14,075 nt of DNA from Nitrososphaeraceae archaeon (lineage in GTDB: Archaea > Thermoproteota > Nitrososphaeria > Nitrososphaerales > Nitrososphaeraceae), in assembly GCA_025449515.1 (NCBI GenBank), contig JANWJI010000067.1:1-14075 (forward strand), in the 5' to 3' direction. Shown piece by piece: positions 8,042 to 14,075 of this stretch. The number at the start of each line of letters is the position of its first letter. Within the stretch, counting starts at the first letter, position 1. A model generated the notes under the pieces. It was not told where the DNA came from. It was given only the letters and a program-made list of their open reading frames with translations, and did no database searches. The translations under genes were made by a program, and so were the position numbers.

Positions 8042-9136
8042 GTGATATTATTGGCCCTTCAAAATAATTTCAATTTGGATATAAAAGAAGGTTTCAATTT
8101 TATCTTGAGTCATTTACAAGATCCCATGTTCCCAAGAAAAATTATGACAAAGGATCTGGGTTATCAATTGGAGATATCCAATAAACAGGAAGCATTGGAT
8201 CATTTTAAAAGTTCAAGATATGAAGACTGCAGAATAAATGCTTATCCTTCTTTTACTGAATATGAGGGTATAAACAGAACACCAATAAGTTTTCTGATGG
8301 TTGATTTGGATTTGAAAAATTTTTCTACAAAAGAAAAATCACTAGAAAAGGCATTAAACAAAACATTAGAGATGATCAGAAAAGAAAGTATTGGTGGAGT
8401 TCCAACAGTTCTATGGACTGGTAATGGCTATCATATATATCAGCCAGTCAGCGGATTTCTCTTAGAAGAATACGAAACATTTTATGAATTCACAAAATAT
8501 TTCGATAAAGATTTGACTAGCCTATTCATTCAATTTGCTGAGGAATGTTTTACTGATTATACTGCAGATCGTCTTCACAATCCTACCATAAAGTCTTGCT
8601 TGTTACGAATTCCAGGAAGTCTGAACTCAAAGTGTATAGTTAAAAAACAAGATGCGGAGGTTAAAATAATCCAAAAATGGGATGATAAGAGACCATCTAT
8701 ACAGCCTTTATTACGACATTTTAAGAGATGGCTTAGTCAAAAGAGAATTGACGATATCGAAGAGTTAAGGAAGCAAGAGAAAAGATTTCAGATTGTCGCT
8801 TCACAAAACCAGGAACACAAGAATCGAATTAATAAGATAAAGTGGATAGAAAATGGAATACTCGAAAAGCCTCTACCTGACCATAGAAAATACATTATCT
8901 GGAGAATACTCTCACCATATCTATTGAATGTAAAAAATTTGTCGAGAGAAGAATCTTATTCTGTAATTAACGATTGGTTGGACGAATGCAACAAATTAGA
9001 AATGCTAAACTTCAATCCCAAGTTAAAGATAAAAGAAGGCCTTAAAGGAGCAAGTAAAGGATATTATCCCATCAGTTTAGAGAAGTTAAAAGAAGAAAAC
9101 AAAGAATTGTATGATATAGTTGTAAACAGAGCATAG
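8042..9136 (+). CDS. Archaeo-eukaryotic primase (AEP) with PriX-like C-terminal domain
   Basis: A 364-aa protein from a GTG start directly after an in-frame TAA at 8036; a TTG at 8051 is an alternative. The catalytic AEP core is visible: the metal-binding D-x-D in 'FLMVDLDLKNF' (D88, D90), the nucleotide-binding 'TGNGYHIY' (H131), and 'LLRIPGSLNSK' (R189, N195). Residues about 265-355 ('LPDHRKYIIWRILSPYLLNV', 'NDWLDEC') resemble PriX, the small helical subunit that helps archaeal primase start primers. The protein would make primers and possibly extend them (PrimPol-like). Stand-alone AEPs are typical of plasmids, viruses and integrated elements; the cellular PriS/PriL genes normally lie elsewhere. 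The integrase and HTH remnants upstream fit that. No helicase domain is fused or adjacent. The core looks intact. Confidence 0.8.
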   Translation: MILLALQNNFNLDIKEGFNFILSHLQDPMFPRKIMTKDLGYQLEISNKQEALDHFKSSRYEDCRINAYPSFTEYEGINRTPISFLMVDLDLKNFSTKEKSLEKALNKTLEMIRKESIGGVPTVLWTGNGYHIYQPVSGFLLEEYETFYEFTKYFDKDLTSLFIQFAEECFTDYTADRLHNPTIKSCLLRIPGSLNSKCIVKKQDAEVKIIQKWDDKRPSIQPLLRHFKRWLSQKRIDDIEELRKQEKRFQIVASQNQEHKNRINKIKWIENGILEKPLPDHRKYIIWRILSPYLLNVKNLSREESYSVINDWLDECNKLEMLNFNPKLKIKEGLKGASKGYYPISLEKLKEENKELYDIVVNRA

Positions 9137-9229
9137 AGGTTTAAATCAACGACGTGAATGTAACACCTACTTGACCACTATAGTTCTTGGCTTCCGATCT
9201 AAATCACTTACCGTATAGATACTTTCCAA

Positions 9230-9237
9230 TTTATATA
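9230..9237 (+). promoter_or_regulatory. TATA box of the SDR gene
   Basis: TTTATATA is a strong archaeal TATA match, centred about 29 bases before the ATG at 9263. There is no ribosome-binding site between it and the ATG, which indicates a leaderless transcript. Confidence 0.55.
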
Positions 9238-9262
9238 CCAAATTTTTATAGTTAGTATAATT

Positions 9263-10093
9263 ATGAAAGCGCAAAGTGTTGCTGTTGTGACAGGTAGTTC
9301 AAGCGGCATTGGATTTGAAACGTCTCTTCTTTTAGCAAGGAATGGATATCACACTTATGCTTCTATGCGTAACCTTGAAAAATCTAAAACCATAACAGAA
9401 ATAGCAAACAGAGAAAAATTACCACTGCAAGTTGTTCAACTCGATGTTGACGATGATAAATCTGTTAAAGATGCTGTTTACAAGATAGAAAGTGAACAAG
9501 GAAGAATTGACGTTATAGTTAATAATGCAGGTTATTTGCTTATAGGTCCATTAGAAGAGCTTTCTATTAAAGAATTCAAAGAACAGTTTGAGACCAACTT
9601 TTTTGGTGCTATTAGAGTTATAAAAGAAGTATTGCCTATGATGAGAAGACAAAGAGCAGGAACAATAGTAAATATCAGTTCATTAGCTGGTAGGATAGGA
9701 CTCCCATTAAATTCCCCTTATGTAAGCTCAAAATTTGCATTAGAAGGATTATCAGAATCTATAGCCTATGAAATAGAACAATTTGGAATTAAAGTGGTCT
9801 TAATTGAACCAGGTTATATCAAAACTAATGTAGCAAGTAGTTTTAAAACAGGAAAAAATGTTGTCGTCACCGCTGATAACAAAAATAATTCGCCATATGC
9901 AGAATTTACACAAAATAGGATCTCAGCATTAGGGCCTAGAGTCGAAGCTGGTCTAGATCCAATAGAAGTTGCAAAAGTAATTCTTAAAGCAGCAACATCA
10001 GAGAATCCAGATTTACGATATTTGGTAGGAAATGGTGCCATTAAGCTTATGGATATGAGAAAAATACCTCCGATGAGAATTTTAGAAAATTAA
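9263..10093 (+). CDS. Short-chain dehydrogenase/reductase (SDR)
   Basis: A 276-aa protein, a normal classical-SDR length. The Rossmann cofactor motif TGSSSGIG is at residues 10-17. D61 lies in 'QLDV', NNAG is at 87-90, N112 in 'ETNFFG', and the catalytic Ser140 is in 'NISSLAG' with Tyr153 and Lys157 in 'YVSSK'. The Asn-Ser-Tyr-Lys tetrad is complete. Arg36 in 'SMRN' after the second beta strand suggests NADP(H) preference. It would oxidise an alcohol or reduce a carbonyl in the cytoplasm; the 'IEPGYIKT' segment is typical of the class. The substrate cannot be inferred and no pathway partner is adjacent. It is transcribed alone from a clear leaderless promoter and shows no damage, unlike most of its neighbours. 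Confidence 0.95.
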   Translation: MKAQSVAVVTGSSSGIGFETSLLLARNGYHTYASMRNLEKSKTITEIANREKLPLQVVQLDVDDDKSVKDAVYKIESEQGRIDVIVNNAGYLLIGPLEELSIKEFKEQFETNFFGAIRVIKEVLPMMRRQRAGTIVNISSLAGRIGLPLNSPYVSSKFALEGLSESIAYEIEQFGIKVVLIEPGYIKTNVASSFKTGKNVVVTADNKNNSPYAEFTQNRISALGPRVEAGLDPIEVAKVILKAATSENPDLRYLVGNGAIKLMDMRKIPPMRILEN

Positions 10094-10222
10094 TTATAGA
10101 AAGTATTTTACATTAGTAAAATTCATCTGCCTTCCGATGGAAGTCCATGACAACACCTTGTTTTATTCCAAACATGTCTCCTTATACTACGACAGTTAGC
10201 GTAGTTTCTTGATCTAGAGTAA

Positions 10223-10575
10223 GCCTACAGTAGTAGTATAAGCATTCTCAATAACATATATAATAGAATGAATGGACTTACACAAATAGTAATTGAAAGG
10301 CCAGAATTAATACGGGTTGTAAACAATGTGGAACAAGATCTGTCCTTAGAAGTGGCTATATAGTTATCATATATTGTATACCTTCGCACATGCTTATCAT
10401 ACGTGACAGGGGTAGTAAGTGATAACAAATGGACTGGATGGATGCGTTGGATGAAAAGTCCATTTAAACATGGCACTATCCCACAAATTTGGACAAATAA
10501 CATAGAGGTAGAGAAGTGATTCGATCCCGCATTTCAGGAATTCGTAGACAAGGAATTAAGCTCCTGTGACCATTG

Positions 10576-10576
<1 letters not shown>
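10223..10576 (+). pseudogene. Broken gene of unrecognised family, two in-frame stop codons
   Basis: One reading frame carries protein-like sequence interrupted by TAG after 'SLEVAI' and by TGA after 'NNIEVEK'. Pieces in order: 'SISILNNIYNRMNGLTQIVI', 'ERPELIRVVNNVEQDLSLEV', then 'WTGWMRWMKSPFKHGTIPQI', and after the TGA 'FDPAFQEFVDKELSSC' to the stop at 10574. The TGA stands where a Trp (TGG) would read naturally before 'FDPAFQEF', a one-base change. The pattern of Trp and aromatic residues ('W..WM...F..G.I...W', then 'F.P.F..FV') recalls a widespread hypothetical protein family I cannot name with certainty. No good N-terminus is visible upstream of 10223. It is probably a decaying pseudogene. 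Confidence 0.5.
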
Positions 10577-10664
<88 letters not shown>

Positions 10665-10725
10665 ATAGTATGAGGTAGTTATAGTTGCCGATCGATTTTC
10701 ATTTTTGTTGTTACTGCTACTTTAC

Positions 10726-11079
10726 TTACTTCTCATACCAATCAACTATTATTTCATTGAGTGGAGATGGAGGACCTGAGAAATCTATACCAAATGCTTT
10801 CTTTGCAAATTCACGAAACTTTATAGCCCATGGATGATTTGATGTAGCAAATTCTTTCATTGTATTTGCTGGATCCTCTGTCTCTATACTAATTACTCCA
10901 AGATCAGGAACACCACTCCCTGGTGGACTGCGCTGAATCCAAACTTGTTCACGAGAAATACCGGCGAGTTTATAAAATTCGTCATGTTCTTTGGTATGGC
11001 CGCAATTCTCCTCTGCAAACTTCATTGCAAGTTTTGCTCCTCCTTGAAGATAAGGTAATACTAAACAATAGTTTGTCAT
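10726..11079 (-). CDS. Conserved hypothetical protein, possibly alpha/beta-barrel monooxygenase-like fold
   Basis: A 117-aa soluble protein. It resembles a small family seen in archaea and actinobacteria with the pattern 'GI-x-RE-x-VW-x-Q-x-SP', then 'I-x-x-ETEDP', 'FATSNHPWAIKFREF', and a C-terminal 'GIDFSGPPSPLNEIIVDWYE'. Those proteins are usually unnamed or carry a DUF label (DUF6176 is my tentative recollection). A dimeric alpha/beta-barrel fold is plausible from the beta-alpha-beta pattern. It has no signal peptide or membrane segment. The single Cys after the start ('MTNYC') and Cys26 are not arranged as a metal site. It is transcribed alone from a leaderless-type promoter. The role is unknown, and the coding sequence appears intact. 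Confidence 0.75.
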   Translation of the reverse strand: MTNYCLVLPYLQGGAKLAMKFAEENCGHTKEHDEFYKLAGISREQVWIQRSPPGSGVPDLGVISIETEDPANTMKEFATSNHPWAIKFREFAKKAFGIDFSGPPSPLNEIIVDWYEK

Positions 11080-11102
11080 TTTCTAAATTCGTAGACAGCA
11101 CG

Positions 11103-11110
11103 TATTTAAG
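11103..11110 (-). promoter_or_regulatory. TATA box of the 117-aa protein gene
   Basis: Reads CTTAAATA on the minus strand and is centred about 27 bases before the ATG at 11079, with no ribosome-binding site in the gap. Confidence 0.45.
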
Positions 11111-11273
11111 TAGCGCCTTCTAAACCTATAAAACAATATTACAAAATATGTTATTTTCAGAAAATCATTTCCAGTCTATCACACTAGCGATTTTCCTTTC
11201 ATAAGTGAATAGCGACTCGTATCAGGTGGATATTTCTTAATGGGATTCACAATAAAATAGAATATTAGAAGAT

Positions 11274-11654
11274 ATGTATTCTACCAAATCTGCTAGAAAA
11301 TGCATAAACATAACCTTCACGAAGATAATATTGCATAAACAAATCTTGGTAACGCATAAGTTCAAAATTGAAGACAGGCGCAGAAAAGTTGCTACATTAT
11401 TAGCACAATCAATGAATGAGACTGAAATAGCTTATGAACTAAATGTAAACCAATCAACTATAAGTAGAGACATCAATGCATTAAAGAAATTGTCGCAACG
11501 ATTTGTATATGATTTAGCAAATTCTGATTTGGCATATTACTATAAACAGTGTCAGGGTGGGTAAGCTTTTGGATTAAAGGAGAAAGATATTCCTCAAGTT
11601 ATTGAGCTGTTTAAAATGAGATATGATTATCTTAAGTCAAAACAATATGCATGA
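11274..11654 (+). pseudogene. HTH DNA-binding protein interrupted by TAA at 11562
   Basis: The ORF runs 96 aa to a TAA at 11562-11564. An intact helix-turn-helix occupies about residues 39-70 ('RRRKVATLLAQSMNETEIAY' then 'NVNQSTISRDINALKK'), followed by 'RFVYDLANSDLAYYYKQC', a signature of a multicopy thaumarchaeal regulator-like family that is usually longer. After the TAA the same frame stays open to 11654 with protein-like sequence ('KEKDIPQVIELFKMRYDYLK'), so the stop looks like a lesion in a protein of about 126 aa. The first 30 residues are atypical and the real start may be further in. The truncated product keeps its DNA-binding part and could still act. A related, more decayed copy lies at 7820. 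Confidence 0.6.
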
Positions 11655-11681
11655 TAATGTAAGTCTATTCTCGTTATTTGT

Positions 11682-11870
11682 TTATTTTAAAAAATCTGAT
11701 AGACTAGTTTGTTTTGTATTTTTAGATAGTGCTTCTCCTTCTTCTGTCTGGGACACTTCAACATCATTCCATGTCACTTCTGACAACTCCAATATTTTTC
11801 TAAAAGTGTTAGCAGTTCCAGGACCAAAACCAGCATAATGATTCAAACCAGATTGCAATATCATCCTCAC
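11682..11870 (-). CDS. Small conserved hypothetical protein (62 aa)
   Basis: From the GTG at 11870; an ATG at 11864 would drop two residues. The sequence has a Gly-rich turn 'GFGPGTANTFRKIL', a 'LSEVTWNDVEV' segment and a hydrophilic end 'KQTSLSDFLK'. I do not recognise a named family, though the composition looks like a real protein. A TATA box is centred about 27 bases before the GTG, which supports both the gene and that start. It is divergent from the zinc-ribbon gene at 11965, so about 90 bases carry two promoters. The opposite-strand ORF at 11623-11838 is rejected because it lacks such support. Confidence 0.5.
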   Translation of the reverse strand: MRMILQSGLNHYAGFGPGTANTFRKILELSEVTWNDVEVSQTEEGEALSKNTKQTSLSDFLK

Positions 11871-11893
11871 TGAATAAGAACGATGTTGAAGTG

Positions 11894-11901
11894 TATATAT
11901 T
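11894..11901 (-). promoter_or_regulatory. TATA box of the 62-aa protein gene
   Basis: Reads AATATATA on the minus strand, with 23 bases to the GTG at 11870, the leaderless spacing seen elsewhere in the window. Confidence 0.45.
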
Positions 11902-11923
11902 CTATAAATAAAAAAAGATCGAA

Positions 11924-11931
11924 TTTAAATA
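11924..11931 (+). promoter_or_regulatory. TATA box of the zinc-ribbon gene
   Basis: TTTAAATA is centred about 37 bases before the ATG at 11965, predicting a leader of about 10 bases. Confidence 0.4.
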
Positions 11932-11963
11932 TATTGCATAACGATCTATCTTTATTGCAATAT
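11931..11963 (+). promoter_or_regulatory. 8-bp inverted repeat between TATA box and start, possible operator
   Basis: ATATTGCA at 11931-11938 and its perfect complement TGCAATAT at 11956-11963, separated by 17 bases. Half-site centres are 25 bases apart, about two and a half turns. It covers the expected transcription start of the zinc-ribbon gene and ends just before its ATG. A dimeric regulator binding here could repress it. Confidence 0.35.
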
Positions 11964-11964
11964 A

Positions 11965-12135
11965 ATGGGTAAGAATAAATCGTCACAATTAATTCCCGAT
12001 TCAATCAACACTCATCTACAAATATTTGGCAAGGAATCATGGGAAATGGACTATGATCTATTTGGATATTGTCAATTCTGCAATTCCCGAATAGACGAAT
12101 TAGGTTATTGTGCGTGCGGTGGATCTGCTGATTAG
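11965..12135 (+). CDS. Small zinc-ribbon-like protein (56 aa)
   Basis: ATG at 11965, TAG at 12133. The C-terminal half holds four cysteines: C36 and C39 in 'YCQFC', then C49 and C51 in 'YCACGG'. A C-x2-C pair followed by C-x-C about ten residues later suits one zinc ion in a ribbon-like knuckle. The N-terminus is polar ('MGKNKSSQLIPDSINTHLQI') with 'FGKESWEMDYDLFG' leading into the ribbon. Small single-domain zinc proteins of this sort are common in these archaea and may bind nucleic acid or protein; the role is unknown. Support comes from the TATA box upstream and the Cys pattern. Confidence 0.6.
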   Translation: MGKNKSSQLIPDSINTHLQIFGKESWEMDYDLFGYCQFCNSRIDELGYCACGGSAD

Positions 12136-12392
12136 TTAGTTTTCTTCTTGTCATTAATTATCGTTAAAAATGCTCATGTTATGAAGCCTGCCTTTATTGG
12201 CAGCATTTGTAGTGACTCATCTATCCGATCTGAAAGGAATGTTTATGATGAAAGTGTCGTCCAAGCAATGATCATCATCATATGCATCTACTAGGATAGA
12301 CTAAATTCTTTGTCGGATTTACTTCTATCTAGAACTAAAATTTTGTCGCGAGTTATTGTCTACGTAAGCGATCATTATTCCTTTTTCTTATC

Positions 12393-12420
12393 AAAAAATC
12401 ATCTCCTGCTATGATTTTTT
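12393..12420 (+). terminator. Perfect 10-bp hairpin followed by T run, possible terminator
   Basis: The arms AAAAAATCAT and ATGATTTTTT are exact complements around an 8-base loop, and two more T follow. The shape resembles an intrinsic terminator. In archaea T-rich ends alone can terminate, so the hairpin may be incidental. It would end the zinc-ribbon transcript or insulate the next promoter. Confidence 0.35.
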
Positions 12421-12453
12421 TTATGAATTAAACTATATTCTTTGAAATAACTA

Positions 12454-12461
12454 TTATAAAT
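12454..12461 (+). promoter_or_regulatory. Possible TATA box of the disordered-protein gene
   Basis: TTATAAAT would start transcription near 12484, giving a leader of about 40 bases that contains the palindrome at 12504-12524. Placed on sequence and spacing alone. Confidence 0.35.
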
Positions 12462-12503
12462 TAGCCATTATTATGACAGTCATGATTCTATAGGTAGAAT
12501 AAG

Positions 12504-12524
12504 GATAAAGCATACTGCTTTATC
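12504..12524 (+). promoter_or_regulatory. Perfect palindrome abutting the start codon
   Basis: GATAAAGCA, three bases, then TGCTTTATC: 9-bp perfect arms whose last base is directly before the ATG at 12525. As DNA it is a good dimer operator. As RNA it would be a hairpin ending at the start codon, able to block or organise ribosome entry. Confidence 0.55.
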
Positions 12525-13307
12525 ATGAAACAAAAGAAGCATAATGATAAGAGACGAAATATAAACAATACTAGGAATAAACGAACAGCATCTTCTGCTG
12601 CTTACAAGCGAATCAAACGAGACACTAAAGGCCATCAAAAAAGTAATTATGACAATCAAACTAATAATAAGGATAGTAATAGAGTTACGGATATGAGCAT
12701 GGGACTAGGAGAAGAGAAAAAATCAAAGACTAAAACGGTTGATCAAAAAGATGAGAAACCCTCATCACCACTACCTACATCATCATCAACACTTCAACCA
12801 GAAGTATTTGATGCGTCTAGAGATAAGGCTATGTCAGAAAAGAAAGAATCGGCAGATATGACACCAGATAATAGAAGTAAGGTATTCTCACGTGTGGAAG
12901 AAAAACAACAGCTAGATCCTTCAACAATAAGTGTCAATGAAAGCGTTAAAAAAGCCATTCCTGAAAATAATCCAAATACAAATCCTGCAATGGCTAATCC
13001 GACCTTAGAAGAAAGAGATCGTAATGCAATGGAATCAAAAGAAGAGGACTTGGTGCCTAAGCAGGATGTAAAACCAGACATTCCTCTAGTTCACAAAGAA
13101 TCGGAAAAACAAGATCAGTTAGATGAATCAGTTAGATTCAATGATGAATTGAATAAAGAATATCGTTCTAATTCACTCAACAATAATAAAAATAACAATC
13201 CATTCATATCTGGAATAAAATTATGGCAAGCTTATAATGAATTATGGAATAAGGCATACAGCGAGTATATGAAAACTTGGAAGAGTATGTTCAAAACCAA
13301 TTGTTAG
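12525..13307 (+). CDS. Lys/Ser/Asn-rich disordered protein with aromatic C-terminal helix
   Basis: A 260-aa protein, no named family recognised. Residues 1-33 are strongly basic ('KQKKHNDKRRNINNTRNKR', 'AYKRIKRDTK'). Residues about 34-220 are low-complexity, charged and rich in Lys, Glu, Asp, Ser, Pro and Asn, so probably disordered. The last 35 residues change character: 'PFISGIKLWQAYNELWNKAY' and 'SEYMKTWKSMF' form an amphipathic helix with regularly spaced Trp and Tyr. A disordered body with one aromatic amphipathic helix would suit surface or granule binding (phasin- or PhaE-like), which is a guess. The basic start could bind nucleic acid. A perfect palindrome directly before the ATG suggests control. 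The single terminal Cys is notable. Confidence 0.75.
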   Translation: MKQKKHNDKRRNINNTRNKRTASSAAYKRIKRDTKGHQKSNYDNQTNNKDSNRVTDMSMGLGEEKKSKTKTVDQKDEKPSSPLPTSSSTLQPEVFDASRDKAMSEKKESADMTPDNRSKVFSRVEEKQQLDPSTISVNESVKKAIPENNPNTNPAMANPTLEERDRNAMESKEEDLVPKQDVKPDIPLVHKESEKQDQLDESVRFNDELNKEYRSNSLNNNKNNNPFISGIKLWQAYNELWNKAYSEYMKTWKSMFKTNC

Positions 13308-13440
13308 TATCCTGTAGTGAATACAAAAAGCAGGAGATCTTAGGATGATTATAGAAAAATAGAAAACGTATCTTAATTATTCTTTCTTGATTTTCTTCCA
13401 TTCATCAACTTACCAGATCTCATGTTTGTCCTACCTTATT

Positions 13441-13462
13441 TTATCATATTTTGATAATTTTT
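13441..13462. terminator. AT-rich stem between convergent genes, possible terminator
   Basis: TTATCA, five bases, TGATAA, then a T run, lying between the convergent genes ending at 13307 and 13499. The stem has only one G-C pair per arm, so it is weak. Confidence 0.25.
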
Positions 13463-13498
13463 ATATAATAGCAAATTTGTCTAGGCTAAGATAATGCA

Positions 13499-13852
13499 TC
13501 ACTGAGGATTTAATTCTCTCACGCCGTTAATTATTTTTGAATCATCAGCTGCAACTTCTGCTGTCATGTATAAAAGATGGTTATCTCCTAATGGCATAGT
13601 AATTCGCTTTATCCTTTTATATTCAGCCAAAACATATTTTCCTTTTCCTAATTTTGGTTCAAGGAGGCTACGTGTTTTCCATGAATTAACAGCAAGCTCA
13701 AGTGATCTCTTACTTTCATCCTCTGTTAGAAGTTTGTTTACACCCTCCCGATGGCCTGAATACATTATCTTTCCATCGCGATCACAAATAGTAATCAGTC
13801 TGATATTTCGATCTATGCCCATAATTTTTTCATAAATTTGTTTGTAGTCCAT
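13499..13852 (-). CDS. DUF6659-like conserved archaeal protein
   Basis: A 117-aa protein from the ATG at 13852. It begins 'MDYKQIYEKIMGIDRNIRLI' and continues 'ICDRDGKIMYSGHREG', 'LLTEDESKRSLELAVNSW', 'LEPKLGKGKYVLAEYKRIKR' and 'TMPLGDNHLLYMTAEV'. This order matches a family abundant in Nitrososphaera-type genomes that I recall as DUF6659. The alternation of strands and helices resembles the roadblock/PAS-like small sensory fold. There is no membrane segment. The family function is unknown; many paralogues per genome suggest a signalling or accessory role. A TATA-like TTTATAAA at 13891-13898 would give a leader of about 15 bases. It is convergent with the disordered-protein gene and the frame is intact. 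Confidence 0.8.
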   Translation of the reverse strand: MDYKQIYEKIMGIDRNIRLITICDRDGKIMYSGHREGVNKLLTEDESKRSLELAVNSWKTRSLLEPKLGKGKYVLAEYKRIKRITMPLGDNHLLYMTAEVAADDSKIINGVRELNPQ

Positions 13853-14075
13853 CTCTCTTCATCCGACCCTTATACAATGAGGAGCATGCATTTATAAAAA
13901 TATCCTATGCTTTGAATATTTCATCTACCAAATCCGATATACTTGAATTCCATCTACTACTGATACAGACTGCAGACGGTATTCATTAATAGATAGTTAT
14001 ACAAATCATAAAGCTAAAAATTCACTGTCAATGCATCAGATTAAGTAATGTGTGTGAGCCAGGCCATACAGCATA

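Larger units (their letters stand above)
12136..12524. other. 389-base region with hairpins but no confident gene
   Basis: It contains a 37-codon ORF from 12181 (begins MKPAFIGSIC, ends in an Ile run) that I do not support. It also holds a perfect AT-rich hairpin at 12393-12420, a TATA-like TTATAAAT at 12454-12461, and the palindrome at 12504-12524 that abuts the next gene. Confidence 0.5.

Noticed and set aside
10225..10503. Minus-strand 92-aa ORF
   Set aside because: It is antisense to the protein-like, stop-interrupted plus frame. It is Leu/Ile-rich with no family resemblance.
11623..11838. Plus-strand 71-aa ORF
   Set aside because: It is antisense to the 62-aa protein, which has a well-placed TATA box. 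The plus ORF has none and overlaps the HTH tail.
12181..12294. 37-codon ORF beginning MKPAFIGSIC
   Set aside because: No promoter at the usual spacing, no homology recognised, and it ends in a simple Ile run.
12794..13081. Minus-strand ORF over the disordered-protein gene, and likewise 13566-13835 plus over the DUF6659-like gene
   Set aside because: Antisense shadows of better-supported genes.

Overview
The window looks like a piece of an AT-rich, ammonia-oxidising-archaeon-type (Thaumarchaeota/Nitrososphaeria) chromosome, probably of the Nitrososphaera/Nitrosocosmicus kind. Reasons: AT-rich TATA boxes recur about 24-30 bases ahead of start codons with no ribosome-binding site (leaderless promoters). 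Several proteins resemble families I associate with this group: a small HTH family containing a 'SDLAYYYKQC' stretch, a DUF6659-like protein, a primase with a PriX-like C-terminus, and a thaumarchaeal-type integrase arm. This taxonomic call is recognition from memory, not a search result. No rRNA, tRNA or CRISPR array was seen.

Layout. 1-336: the tail of an IS5-like transposase joined in frame to two C2H2 zinc fingers. 392-1839: a GH63/mannosylglycerate-hydrolase-like glycosidase broken by one frameshift. 2024-3418: a NUDIX hydrolase and a 4-oxalocrotonate-tautomerase homologue, both on the minus strand, separated by about 700 bases that hold at most tiny ORFs. 3510-9136: an accessory block. 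It holds an integrase cut off before its catalytic domain, a minus-strand two-gene operon (one-TM coiled-coil protein plus a small helical protein), a divergent 750-aa KAP P-loop NTPase whose 5' end carries a 67-bp direct duplication that breaks the older frame, a decayed HTH protein, and an archaeo-eukaryotic primase with a PriX-like C-terminus. 9263-10093: an intact short-chain dehydrogenase.

10223-10662: a pseudogene with two in-frame stops, running directly into a 29-unit AAT microsatellite. 10726-13852: small genes, namely a conserved minus-strand protein, an HTH gene interrupted by a stop, a divergent pair (62-aa protein and 56-aa zinc-ribbon protein), a 260-aa disordered protein preceded by a perfect 21-base palindrome abutting its ATG, and a DUF6659-like protein.

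How it fits together. Integrase remnant, primase, HTH fragments and KAP NTPase suggest a decayed integrated element. The KAP NTPase with the divergent membrane/coiled-coil operon is the best candidate for an undescribed, possibly defence-related, cassette. The NUDIX, tautomerase, SDR and DUF6659-like genes look like ordinary independent chromosomal genes, each with its own promoter.
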